Counted from the first letter of the stretch, positions 7,332-14,815 are shown. The stretch: DNA of 33,010 bases from an uncultured Clostridia bacterium (GCA_937907055.1 CALCTW010000041.1:1-33010), one strand, 5' to 3'. The notes: generated from the sequence alone by a model not told the origin. Numbers and translations: made by a program.

Positions 7332-8210
7332 ATGAAATGCATCGATTTTGATAAGGAATTTGAACGCTACCTTTCCGCGTGGATGAAACAGCACAACGGC
7401 GAATACCGCAACTATGACGAGCTGGAAGCCCGTGTGCCGGATATCTACGCCGAATGGCTGGCCGCGCCGCTGAGCTGGCTGGGCAACAAGTGCCCCGGCG
7501 AGTATTTTGAGCAGTTTGATAACGCCCGCATGCTGGTGAATCACATGGAGGATCATTTCAAGCAGCGTGTGCCCGTGCCGGATATGCTGATGAACCGTAT
7601 TACCGAACTGGGCGATGCCTCCGAGCAGCCGCTGTATGACATGCTGACCAAGGAGCGCTCTCCGCGCGAAGCCCGGATGCTGGCGATCACCATGCTGCGC
7701 GAGATCGAGAGCGAAATGCCCCTGCCCCTGTACATCGACTGGGTGGCCGCGATGGTCTCCGCCGAGGACGCTCCCGATGCCGAAGCACAGAACGAACTGG
7801 CGGAAAATGCGCTGGAAAGCCTGAGCAGCCTGGGTGAAAAGGCCGTGTTTGCCATGAAGGCCCGTCTGAATGACGCGACCGACACCGGACGCGCCGCCTT
7901 CTGCAGCCTGCTGTGCCATTATCCGGATGAGGACGAAACGGTCTTCAATACCCTGATGACCCTGCTGCAAAAGCCCGGCTTCAGCAAGGCGGAGCTGGCG
8001 GATTATCTGGGCAAGCTGGGCAATGAAAAGGCCGTGGAGCCGCTGAAGGCGCTGGCCGCCAGCGTGGAAACGAGCTATCTGGATTACATTGAGCTCCGCG
8101 GCGCGATCGAGACGCTGGGCGGTGAATGCCCTGTGCGCGAGTTTGATGAAAACGATCCGCAGTATGAAGCGATGAAGGTGCTGGAAAAGCAGAAGACCGG
8201 CAAGATCTGA
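7332..8210 (+). CDS. HEAT-repeat-like protein of unknown function
   Basis: I do not recognise a named family. The 292-residue protein is soluble, acidic and apparently all-helical, with no signal peptide. From about residue 80 it shows successive helix pairs of HEAT/PBS-lyase style, for example LYDMLTKERSPREARMLAITML, EKAVFAMKARLND and NEKAVEPLKALAAS. Segments such as ADYLGKLGNEKAVEPL are typical of scaffolding HEAT modules. The start follows AAAGGAG by about 10 nt. It sits 21 nt after hslO and 15 nt before the zinc-ribbon membrane protein at 8226, so an operon is likely. It might be a scaffold or adaptor. Confidence 0.6.
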   Translation: MKCIDFDKEFERYLSAWMKQHNGEYRNYDELEARVPDIYAEWLAAPLSWLGNKCPGEYFEQFDNARMLVNHMEDHFKQRVPVPDMLMNRITELGDASEQPLYDMLTKERSPREARMLAITMLREIESEMPLPLYIDWVAAMVSAEDAPDAEAQNELAENALESLSSLGEKAVFAMKARLNDATDTGRAAFCSLLCHYPDEDETVFNTLMTLLQKPGFSKAELADYLGKLGNEKAVEPLKALAASVETSYLDYIELRGAIETLGGECPVREFDENDPQYEAMKVLEKQKTGKI

Positions 8211-8225
8211 CACCGAAGGAGAACT

Positions 8226-10325
8226 ATGGTTTGTAAACAATGCGGAGCGATCATACCGGACAGTATGAACCGCTGTCAGCGCTGCGGCGCGGCGCTCTCT
8301 GCCGGGGATGGTTCCCGAAGGGTGTCCGCCATGCGGCAGGGCGCCCCGAAAGCAGAAAGCGCCCCGGCCTCCAAGCCGCAGCAGGAGCCGACCGGGAATG
8401 CTGTTCAGCGCGAGATCGGTGATTTTTCGGAGCTGAGAAATCGCCGCCACAAGGCCGCCGGTGTATCCACGGCTCACGGACGGAATGCCGAAAACGGGCC
8501 CCAGGACCGTGCCGCCAGGAAGGCCGTGCTCCGGGCCATGAAGGAAGACGGCAGGGCGGCTAAGGAAGCTTTCAGAAAAGCGAAGCTCGCCCAGAAAAAA
8601 GCAAAGCTCGCCGAGGAGGCCGCCGTCAGGGACGATTGCGCCGCCGCCCGGGCCCGGAGAAGAGCGGATACCATCGGCGGCGAAAAACTGCAGCAGGAAG
8701 CCGTACGGCTGACACGGAAGGCCGCCGCCGCGATGGCCGCCGCCGAGGCAAAAAAGCAGGCCGCGCGGCAGCTGATGAATGAGGCGGAGGACAAAAACGC
8801 CGTCTATACCAGCCAGAAGACCTACAATGTGCGCCGCGTGATGATCAACTGGTCCCATGTGGCGCTGATCCTGATGGGGCTGATGGTGATCGCCGTGATC
8901 GGCTTCTATATCTTCCTGCAGACCAGCTTCCCCGGCCAGATGATGCTGGCCCGCTGGGGCAGGGAATGCTCCTCCGACGCGCTGTGGGCCTACGGTCAGG
9001 AAATGGTGACCGAGGGCAATATCACACGCGCCATCGAGCTGTATGAAAAAGCGTATCAGCAGGATCCCAAACGGGAGGATATCTACAGCAAACTGCAGTT
9101 GCTGACCGTGGCCTATGAAGCCAACCAGCAGCCGGACAAGGCCGAAGAGATCTACACCCTGATGTACAAGCAGCTGGACAAAAAGAATCCCGTTGCCTAT
9201 AAAAACATCGTGCGCCTGATGCGGGCGCAGGGACGATTGGTGGAATGCGCGGATTTCCTGCTGCTGGCCTATGAGAACACAGGCGAAGCCACCTTCATCC
9301 GTCAGCGCACCGAAATGCTGCCGGCCACCCCCACCGCCACGCTGGCGACCGGTAAATATTCCACACAGAAGACGGTGGAGCTGCAAAGCGCGGAGGGCTA
9401 TGATATCTACTATATCATCGGTCAGGGAGAGTTGCCGGAAGAGGGCACGCTGTACACCGAGCCGCTGCGGCTGAATGAAGGCTATCACGCGGTCCGTGCC
9501 GTGGCTGTGAGCAGCAATCTGATCTCGGATGAACTGGCTGTGGCCTATACCATCACCCTGCCGAACCCCGCGGCGCCCGTGGCCAATGTGGCCAGCGGCA
9601 CCTACAAGACTGCCGCGGTCAGGCTGAGGAACCCCAATCCGTTTGATGTGACGATCTACTACACGGTAGACGGCACCTCCCCCACCGCCAACAGCCCCAT
9701 CTACAGCGGCGAGCCCATCGTGCTTCCGGGCGCGCACAGCATGCACCTGAAGGCCGTGTGTGTGGACGCGAACGGCAAGGTGAGCAATGAACTGGACGTA
9801 GAATACGAGATCACCGGTCCTTCCTTCCGCTTCTATTTCAACAGCGGCGATGAATTCAGCAACTTCTCCGTGATGCGCACCACCATGGAAAACTTCAAAA
9901 AGAAGTATGGTGAACCGCTGGAGCAGGGTGAGGTGGATGACAACGCCATCCCCGGCATCTGCATCAAGCTGACCTACAGCTGGGGCGAAGCGCGCTTCTA
10001 TTCCTCCGAGAAGGGCTATATCCTGTACTATGTGGAAACAGCCTCCTCACAGATGACCGGTCCCCGTTCCACAAGAGTGGGCATGAGCATGAACGACCTG
10101 ATCGCCTCCTTCCGCGATATGAATCAGGCAAAGAATCAGGACGGTACACGCAGCCTGTATCACGATGACAAGGCCGGCACCGGATATATCTATGTGGACG
10201 ATGAGAACAGCTACCGCGTGGAATACTGCTACTACCGCGAGGATAGCGCCGTGGTATCGCTGTGCTACTATGTGGACAGCAATGTGGTGACCCGTATCAC
10301 CATCAAGTGCTACTATCCCAAATAA
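8226..10325 (+). CDS. Zinc-ribbon, coiled-coil, membrane, TPR and chitobiase-like domain protein
   Basis: A 699-residue mosaic protein without a single recognised name. An N-terminal zinc ribbon carries CxxC pairs at 3/6 and 17/20. A linker follows, then a strongly charged Ala/Lys/Arg helix (about 93-190) likely to be a coiled coil. One membrane helix is at 211-232 with no signal peptide, so the N-terminus should be cytoplasmic and the rest outside. TPR-like helices (about 250-345) include AIELYEKAYQQDP. Two repeats near 370-450 and 455-530 (YYTVDGTSPTANSPIYSG) resemble the chitobiase/beta-hexosaminidase C-terminal domain. The last 160 residues are a Tyr-rich beta region. AAGGAG is 6 nt before ATG. 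It ends at a strong terminator. Possibly an envelope sensor or cell-wall scaffold; this is inference. Confidence 0.65.
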   Translation: MVCKQCGAIIPDSMNRCQRCGAALSAGDGSRRVSAMRQGAPKAESAPASKPQQEPTGNAVQREIGDFSELRNRRHKAAGVSTAHGRNAENGPQDRAARKAVLRAMKEDGRAAKEAFRKAKLAQKKAKLAEEAAVRDDCAAARARRRADTIGGEKLQQEAVRLTRKAAAAMAAAEAKKQAARQLMNEAEDKNAVYTSQKTYNVRRVMINWSHVALILMGLMVIAVIGFYIFLQTSFPGQMMLARWGRECSSDALWAYGQEMVTEGNITRAIELYEKAYQQDPKREDIYSKLQLLTVAYEANQQPDKAEEIYTLMYKQLDKKNPVAYKNIVRLMRAQGRLVECADFLLLAYENTGEATFIRQRTEMLPATPTATLATGKYSTQKTVELQSAEGYDIYYIIGQGELPEEGTLYTEPLRLNEGYHAVRAVAVSSNLISDELAVAYTITLPNPAAPVANVASGTYKTAAVRLRNPNPFDVTIYYTVDGTSPTANSPIYSGEPIVLPGAHSMHLKAVCVDANGKVSNELDVEYEITGPSFRFYFNSGDEFSNFSVMRTTMENFKKKYGEPLEQGEVDDNAIPGICIKLTYSWGEARFYSSEKGYILYYVETASSQMTGPRSTRVGMSMNDLIASFRDMNQAKNQDGTRSLYHDDKAGTGYIYVDDENSYRVEYCYYREDSAVVSLCYYVDSNVVTRITIKCYYPK

Positions 10326-10331
10326 ACATTT

Positions 10332-10357
10332 CCCCTCTGCCGCGGCAGAGGGGTTTT
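10332..10357 (+). terminator. Terminator after the 4590-10325 gene run
   Basis: CCCCTCTGCC (10332-10341) pairs perfectly with GGCAGAGGGG (10344-10353) and is followed by TTTTGCTGTTTT. Very stable 10-bp GC-rich stem. Confidence 0.9.
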
Positions 10358-10510
10358 GCTGTTTTGGGTTCGTTGTTTGGGAAAGCACCGGTTTCCGCGC
10401 AGCTCCCTCACGGAAGCCGATCCGTTTTACAAACAGCGCGCGTCTGTATTATTAAACGAAAACGAAAAGAAATTATACGCGCGATAAATGAAAGAGAAAC
10501 GATACGATGA

Positions 10511-10539
10511 TTTATCCGCTATAGGGGGTGATCTATAAT
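10511..10539 (+). promoter_or_regulatory. Probable promoter for the SH3 gene at 10619
   Basis: A perfect TATAAT (10534-10539) lies 17 nt after TTTATC (10511-10516), a poor -35. Transcription would begin near 10546, exactly at the 5' hairpin starting at 10547. The weak -35 may mean activator control. Confidence 0.45.
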
Positions 10540-10546
10540 AGGCACT

Positions 10547-10573
10547 GTCAGGAGGGCAAGGAAACCTGCTGAC
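10547..10573 (+). other. 5' UTR hairpin of the SH3 mRNA
   Basis: GTCAGGAGG (10547-10555) pairs with CCTGCTGAC (10565-10573) with one mismatch. It would lie at the very 5' end of the transcript and could stabilise the mRNA or hide the internal AGGAGG. A separate AAGGAGG at about 10604-10610 serves the start codon. Confidence 0.45.
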
Positions 10574-10618
10574 AAGAGAAAGAGAAAGCAAACGCCGAAA
10601 GGCAAGGAGGAAACGAAA

Positions 10619-11158
10619 ATGAAAAAGTTAGTCGCGATGCTGTCTGTGATGATCCTGCTGGTGCTGGCCATTGTGCCTGTTGTGAGCGCGAATGCCGAGG
10701 CTGCCGGCACGACCAAGTATGTATCCTCTGAAAACGGCAAGGGCGTGAGAATGCGCAAGGGCAACTCCACTGAAGCCGAAGTGATCTTCAACCTGGGCGA
10801 AGGCCGCCCCGTGACGGTGCATGCCGAAGCGATGGGCTGGAGCCAGGTGAGCGTGAAGGTGAACGGCAAGGTTTATAACGGTTATGTGATGAGCAAGTTC
10901 CTGAGCAAGAACGATCCTTCCCTGATGAAGCAGACCTTCAAGAAGGTCTCCAAGATGTTCGTCCGTGTCCGCGCCGCGAGCGCCGATGGTGCGGTAAGCA
11001 TCTGGAACACCACCTCCAAGCTGAATGTCAACAAGGTCCGTGACCTGACCCGTACCGAAAAGATCACCGTGCTGGCTGAGAGCCGCGCCTGGTACAAGGT
11101 CCAGGATCAGTTCGGCAACACCGGTTATGTAGCCAAGGCTTATGTGACTCCCTGCTGA
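10619..11158 (+). CDS. Secreted bacterial SH3-domain protein
   Basis: A 179-residue exported protein. Residues 1-25 form a Sec signal peptide (Lys-Lys, hydrophobic core, cleavage near VVSANA). Two SH3b modules follow, the first with VRMRKGNSTEAEVIF and NGYVMSKFLS, the second with VRVRAAS, WYKVQDQFGNTGYVAKAYV. Bacterial SH3 domains bind peptidoglycan or its cross-bridge peptides, so a wall-associated role is likely. No catalytic domain is present. AAGGAGG lies 8 nt before the start. It resembles the proteins at 11493 and 28130. The transcript carries a 5' hairpin and a 3' UTR with five repeats before its terminator. Confidence 0.8.
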   Translation: MKKLVAMLSVMILLVLAIVPVVSANAEAAGTTKYVSSENGKGVRMRKGNSTEAEVIFNLGEGRPVTVHAEAMGWSQVSVKVNGKVYNGYVMSKFLSKNDPSLMKQTFKKVSKMFVRVRAASADGAVSIWNTTSKLNVNKVRDLTRTEKITVLAESRAWYKVQDQFGNTGYVAKAYVTPC

Positions 11159-11189
11159 GTCGTTTACGATAGATCATCTACTTCATGGG

Positions 11190-11263
11190 ACTCCTGCAAA
11201 ACTCCTGCAAAGAAACTCCTACAAAAAAACATAAAACCCCTGCAAAGAAACTCCTGCAAAATA
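11190..11263 (+). repeat. Five direct repeats of ACTCCTGCAAA in the 3' UTR
   Basis: Copies of ACTCCTGCAAA (variants ACTCCTACAAA and ACCCCTGCAAA) begin at 11190, 11201, 11215, 11236 and 11250. Spacings are 11, 14, 21 and 14, mostly multiples of 7, with a 14-nt unit ACTCCTGCAAAGAA. They lie between the SH3 stop codon and its terminator, so they are transcribed. Each contains CTCCT, the anti-Shine-Dalgarno sequence. Confidence 0.8.
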
Positions 11264-11284
11264 TAAACGATCTTCTTCATGATG

Positions 11285-11314
11285 ATCACCGCGGTACTGC
11301 ACCGCGGTGATTTT
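11285..11314 (+). terminator. Terminator of the SH3 gene at 10619
   Basis: ATCACCGCGGT (11285-11295) pairs perfectly with ACCGCGGTGAT (11301-11311) around loop ACTGC, then TTTTCTATTT. It gives the preceding gene a 3' UTR of about 150 nt. Confidence 0.85.
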
Positions 11315-11396
11315 CTATTTCTGAAGCAGCTTTCTGACGAACAGATAAATGATGCTGCAAAAGTGAAAAACAATGGACGAAAAACCGTGTATGACC

Positions 11397-11456
11397 CGTT
11401 TTATGATCGGACGGCAGTTTCGCAAGGCACGGACGGCAGGAAAAAAGCCGAAACTG
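11397..11456 (+). promoter_or_regulatory. Leader of the 11493 gene: TATGAT element and inverted repeat
   Basis: The element CGTTTTATGATCGGA (11397-11411) also occurs in the minus-strand leader of the Cys-rich/radical SAM pair (14172-14186) and contains a possible -10, TATGAT. No good -35 is present 17 nt upstream. Downstream CAGTTTCG (11415-11422) and CGAAACTG (11449-11456) form an inverted repeat with a 26-nt loop, either an operator or a 5' UTR stem. Confidence 0.35.
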
Positions 11457-11492
11457 TCAAAAACATATCATCAGTAAGAACCGGAGGCTTCT

Positions 11493-12911
11493 ATGAAACG
11501 TTTCGCAGGCATTCTCATCGCGCTCATGATGATCATCCTTTTCACAGCACCGGCATCGGCCGGCTCCAATCCCGTGCTTGTCGCGACAAACGGCAAGGGG
11601 ATCGCGGTCTATACTGCATCCGGCGGCAGCAAACAGGCCGGCATCCTGTATAACGGTTACAGCACCGAACTTTCACTGGAACCCAAAAACGGCCTCTATT
11701 CATGTTATCTGACCGTGGATTATTCCGTATGGATGGATCAGAAGAAAGCCGAAAGCGCCTTGCCGGACGGTGTATACGCGTGGGATTACTACAAAGCGCC
11801 CGATCGGATGCCCAGCTCGTTGTTTCTGGCTGAAGTGACAAAAGAAGACGCGCCGCTCTATTCCACGCCCGGTCACAAGCACCTGAATGCCCGCCACGCG
11901 CCCGGCACGCTGTTTGTGGTATGCGGCGAGTTCGGGGATGATTACTATGTGGAATTTGAGGGGATCAGCGGTTTTATGCCGAAGACCGCCCTCAAGAAGG
12001 TGAAGGATCTGACCCTCCGGGAAGCCATCCGGGATGATCTGGGCATTGAGACCGCGCAGGTATGCACCGTATATACCGGCGGCGGCATGATCATGCGCGG
12101 CGACTCCGTGACAGGCTACAGTGACGGCACCGCCTACTGGCAGCTTCATGACGGCGACAAGGTGACCGTGCTCAGGGTGATCGGAGACACGGCGCAGCTG
12201 GCAAACGGCGGATTTATCGAGACCCGTTTTCTCGACCCGGAGGGCGATCACAGCCGAACCTATGCCACAGTAAAAACGGACGGCATCCTGAACCGGCTGA
12301 ATGTGCGCGCGTATGCCGGTACAGATGCCTTTATCAACTGCAAGCTCTGCTCCGGCGCACAGGTGCAGGTGATCAATCATACAGACGACTGGGCTTCTGT
12401 GCTGTTTACCGGAGAAGGCGTAAGCGAAGTATACACCGGCGTGGTGATGACCAAATATCTGACATGGGACAATGAATCCCCTTTGAACGGCATGACCCGG
12501 GTGCGCACGCTGTGTCCCCTTAACACATACGCCGGCGGAAGCCGCTACCGGGTCTCCTTCAGCGCTGAGGAAGTGATGGCAGCCGGAACCGAACTGACCG
12601 TGGTGGGTGTGAAGGCCAATCCGACTTCCGATAACGACATGCCGGATCGGTTCCTCTGCCTGACAGAAGAAGGGCGGCTGATCATGATCTATGATGACGG
12701 CGTGCTGGAGCCTATCGAGACAAGCGGCATTTTCGCCAGAGCGGCAAGCAATGTCCGCTTCCGTCAGGCCCCCGATAAAAACACGGCCGTGCTGGGCATG
12801 ATCGACAGCGGCGCGAAAGTGGAGATCCTGCTCCGCGGAGAAGGCTGGACGATGGTGAAATACAAGGGAAAGACCGGCTATGTGATGAGCCGGTATCTGA
12901 AATTTCCCTGA
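11493..12911 (+). CDS. Secreted multi-SH3-domain protein
   Basis: A 472-residue exported protein. A Sec signal peptide (residues 1-23, MKRFAGILIALMMIILF..., cleavage after APASA) precedes several beta-rich SH3b-like modules. Clear examples are near residues 90-150 (LNARHAPGTLFVVCGEFGDD), 265-325 (LNRLNVRAYAGTDAFINCKL) and the C-terminal 410-472 (VRFRQAPDKNTAVLGMIDSG, ending TGYVMSRYLKFP). No enzyme domain is visible. It probably binds wall peptides. CGGAGG is 5 nt before the ATG. It converges on the radical SAM gene, with a repeat array and a bidirectional terminator between them. It is a larger paralogue of the proteins at 10619 and 28130. Confidence 0.78.
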   Translation: MKRFAGILIALMMIILFTAPASAGSNPVLVATNGKGIAVYTASGGSKQAGILYNGYSTELSLEPKNGLYSCYLTVDYSVWMDQKKAESALPDGVYAWDYYKAPDRMPSSLFLAEVTKEDAPLYSTPGHKHLNARHAPGTLFVVCGEFGDDYYVEFEGISGFMPKTALKKVKDLTLREAIRDDLGIETAQVCTVYTGGGMIMRGDSVTGYSDGTAYWQLHDGDKVTVLRVIGDTAQLANGGFIETRFLDPEGDHSRTYATVKTDGILNRLNVRAYAGTDAFINCKLCSGAQVQVINHTDDWASVLFTGEGVSEVYTGVVMTKYLTWDNESPLNGMTRVRTLCPLNTYAGGSRYRVSFSAEEVMAAGTELTVVGVKANPTSDNDMPDRFLCLTEEGRLIMIYDDGVLEPIETSGIFARAASNVRFRQAPDKNTAVLGMIDSGAKVEILLRGEGWTMVKYKGKTGYVMSRYLKFP

Positions 12912-12944
12912 TACGCTCTGATACGTGAAACGGATGTTACGGAA

Positions 12945-13028
12945 AGATCAAATCTGGTCACTTGAGATCATATAAAGGATCGAAAAGGTCACATAAGGTT
13001 CACAAAGGTTCATTGCAGGTCACTGATG
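12945..13028 (+). repeat. Eight phased 10-11-nt repeats (GGTCAC-AAA type) in the 3' UTR
   Basis: Units start at about 12945, 12956, 12966, 12977, 12987, 12997, 13007 and 13018, each 10-11 nt long. Each opens with a variant of GGTCAC (AGATCA, GGTCAC, GATCAT, GGATCG, GGTCAC, GGTTCA, GGTTCA, GGTCAC) and most have an A-rich second half. The best copies are GGTCACATAA and GGTTCACAAA. The A-runs recur about once per helical turn, predicting curved DNA. Confidence 0.7.
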
Positions 13029-13041
13029 AGAATGATATAAT
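13013..13041 (+). promoter_or_regulatory. Possible short-transcript promoter before the bidirectional terminator
   Basis: TTGCAG (13013-13018) and a perfect TATAAT (13036-13041) are 17 nt apart, directly after the phased repeats. Transcription would start near 13048, only a couple of bases before the hairpin at 13050, leaving a transcript of about 35 nt unless it reads through. The -35 matches only 3 of 6. Confidence 0.3.
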
Positions 13042-13049
13042 AAGAATGC

Positions 13050-13081
13050 AAAAAGCGCGCCCATGATGAGCGCGCTTTTTT
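13050..13081. terminator. Bidirectional terminator between convergent genes
   Basis: AAAAAGCGCGC (13050-13060) and GCGCGCTTTTTT (13070-13081) give a GC stem flanked by A and T tracts, so it works for the plus-strand SH3 gene and the minus-strand radical SAM gene. Confidence 0.88.
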
Positions 13082-13097
13082 GCGTGACGCGGCGGGA

Positions 13098-13751
13098 TCA
13101 ATTGTCCCGGATCACATAAGAGAAACAATCGATATGAGTAAAGCCGAGACCGCGAAGATGATCCGCGTCCCGCTGCTGATCCGCTTCGGAATTATAGCCC
13201 GGAATGAGCGGAACACGGACAAGGATACGATCCGCGCCGACGAGTTCCTTCAGAAGCAGAAGGTTTTCAAACGCAGGCGGCAGTTCCTGCCCGGTGTACG
13301 CGCGGTAGACCGCCGGATCCAGTGACTTGATATCCACGATGAAAAAGTCACAGCACTCCGCCGCGGCGCGGACATGCTCCTCCGGAACATGCAGACAGGT
13401 CTCCGCGTTGATCTTCCATTCCATGCCGCAGACCTCCCGGAAAGCGCGGATAAAGGGCGCGTGGAGCAGACTTTCGCCGCCGCCGAAGGTGACACCGCCG
13501 CCTGTAGCGCGGAAATACAGATCATCGATCCGCACCCGATCATACAATTGCCGCGGCGTGACCAAAGCGCCTTTTCCCAGCAGGATCTTCTGATTGAGAC
13601 AATAGCGGCAGCGCAGCGGACAGCCGGCCCCCGCGATGAGCGTGGTGACGCCCTCTCCGTCGGTCATGATGCAGTGGCGCTTGAAGGTGAGCAGCGGATA
13701 CAGCAAAGCGCTGTTTTCCTGTGCCGGATCCCGGCCTTCCATGCTGTTCAT
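13098..13751 (-). CDS. Radical SAM protein, PflA-like activase family
   Basis: A 217-residue radical SAM enzyme. The [4Fe-4S] motif CPLRCRYC gives Cys44, Cys48 and Cys51 (CxxxCxxC), and the AdoMet-contacting GGE motif is GGGES near 90-94. DFFIVDIKSLDPAVYRAYTG and ILVRVPLIPGYN are the conserved strands of glycyl-radical-enzyme activases. It lacks the extra ferredoxin-like clusters of some activases. No glycyl radical enzyme is nearby. Instead its ATG overlaps the TGA of a Cys-rich membrane protein, and GGAGG inside that gene is 4 nt before the start. The tight coupling suggests that the upstream protein is partner or substrate. The first ATG is used; one three codons later is possible. Confidence 0.85.
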   Translation of the reverse strand: MNSMEGRDPAQENSALLYPLLTFKRHCIMTDGEGVTTLIAGAGCPLRCRYCLNQKILLGKGALVTPRQLYDRVRIDDLYFRATGGGVTFGGGESLLHAPFIRAFREVCGMEWKINAETCLHVPEEHVRAAAECCDFFIVDIKSLDPAVYRAYTGQELPPAFENLLLLKELVGADRILVRVPLIPGYNSEADQQRDADHLRGLGFTHIDCFSYVIRDN

Positions 13752-14134
13752 TCTTCCTCCGGACAGAAAGACACATCCCCGTCCAGTTCGATGATCTCCG
13801 GTTCCACAAGGCCCAGTTCCTCGATCTCACCCATCACCTGTATATCCGGCTCCGGGGTGGGAAACACATGCTGTATGAGTGCCTCCAGCGGCGCGCAGGC
13901 CGTGGTGCTCATGGCAACACCCGCGGCCACGGCGGCAACAGCCACCTTCTTGCCGATACCGCGGCGCTTTTCAAGCTGTTCTTCAAGATAGCGAAGCTCG
14001 GCCTCGCAGCGCGGACAGGTGCCGCGGCACTCTCCCTGATGGGTACATTCAGCCGTCACATAAGGGATATCATTTTCATCCGCGATCTTCTGACGGATCT
14101 CCTTGAGGATCTTGCAGCGTGCTTTTCCGTTCAT
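13748..14134 (-). CDS. Small Cys-rich membrane-anchored protein coupled to radical SAM
   Basis: A 128-residue protein of no family I can name with confidence. The N-terminal 58 residues are charged and hold Cys7, Cys30, Cys36, Cys40 and Cys43 (ECTHQGECRGTCPRCEAE), a likely zinc or Fe-S site. A basic pair then leads into a hydrophobic segment (63-80, KKVAVAAVAAGVAMSTTACA) and an acidic tail with a final Cys124 (SFCPEEE). The orientation should leave the Cys cluster in the cytoplasm. ATG 14149 has GGAGG inside its own codons, so the ATG 8 nt downstream of GGAGG (14134) is the real start. Translational coupling to the radical SAM gene suggests a scaffold, electron-transfer partner or modified substrate. 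Confidence 0.75.
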   Translation of the reverse strand: MNGKARCKILKEIRQKIADENDIPYVTAECTHQGECRGTCPRCEAELRYLEEQLEKRRGIGKKVAVAAVAAGVAMSTTACAPLEALIQHVFPTPEPDIQVMGEIEELGLVEPEIIELDGDVSFCPEEE

Positions 14135-14228
14135 TTGATTTTCCTCCATTCGGCAGTGCTGTTTTGAGTGTTCCGATCATAAAACGAAACAAAACGGAGA
14201 AATATTCCCGTGGCCGTGATCGGATCTT

Positions 14229-14795
14229 TCAAAAAGTGAGAATTCCCTGCGCTTCGCACCACGCGCGGATGAGTTCAAACCCGCCCTCCGGGACACAGAT
14301 ACGGGGATCGCGCGGCGACAGCAGCGCGGCCAGCTCCTGCACGCCAAACCATCTGACAGCGCTGACCTCTTCCGCCTGCAAGCGCAGAGACGCGGTATCG
14401 ACCGGCTTTGTATAAGCATAGACGAAGGAGATCTCATGATCCCGGAAAGGCTTTCCGTAAAAGACCTTTTCGTACTGAATGGTAAAGCAGCCGATGAATG
14501 TGAGGTCCTCCACCCGCGCCGTGATGCCCAGTTCCTCCTCCAGCTCCCGCAGCGCGGAAGCAAGGGGCTCCTGCCCGGCCGGAATGTGACCGGCCGAGGA
14601 GGTATCATAGCAGCCGGGGAAGCTGTCCTTCTGATCTGCCCGTTTCTGCAAAAGCACTTGCGGCCCCTCCGGCGCGGACCGCACCACCCAGACATGCGCC
14701 GTGCGATGGCGGATGCCCTCGGCATGCGCGGTCGCGCGCTCAACTGTCGCGCCGGTAGGTACGCCATGCTCATCTACGATATCAAAGATCTCCAT
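14229..14795 (-). CDS. NUDIX hydrolase, YfcD/IPP-isomerase-like
   Basis: A 188-residue cytosolic NUDIX protein. The N-terminus EIFDIVDEHGVPTG and RHRTAHVWVV is typical of the YfcD/Idi-like subgroup. The NUDIX box spans 69-91 (GHIPAGQEPLASALRELEEE), with Gln at the first acidic position of the classical G-x5-E motif and an intact REL-x-EE core. YfcD-like proteins hydrolyse nucleotide or isoprenoid diphosphates, but the substrate is unproven. GGAAAGGAAAG stands about 5 nt before the ATG at 14795. A longer in-frame reading to 14984 is a shadow over the upstream membrane gene. It is third after the HD and membrane genes. Confidence 0.87.
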   Translation of the reverse strand: MEIFDIVDEHGVPTGATVERATAHAEGIRHRTAHVWVVRSAPEGPQVLLQKRADQKDSFPGCYDTSSAGHIPAGQEPLASALRELEEELGITARVEDLTFIGCFTIQYEKVFYGKPFRDHEISFVYAYTKPVDTASLRLQAEEVSAVRWFGVQELAALLSPRDPRICVPEGGFELIRAWCEAQGILTF

Positions 14796-14815
14796 GATTC
14801 TTTCCTTTCCGGCGC

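Noticed and set aside
6108..9746. A 1,212-codon open frame on the minus strand
   Set aside because: It runs antisense to hslO, the HEAT-like gene and the zinc-ribbon gene, has no ribosome site and a composition typical of GC-rich shadow frames.
11190..11263. CRISPR array
   Set aside because: Units of 11-14 nt without unique 30-nt spacers and no cas genes; the repeats lie in a 3' UTR.
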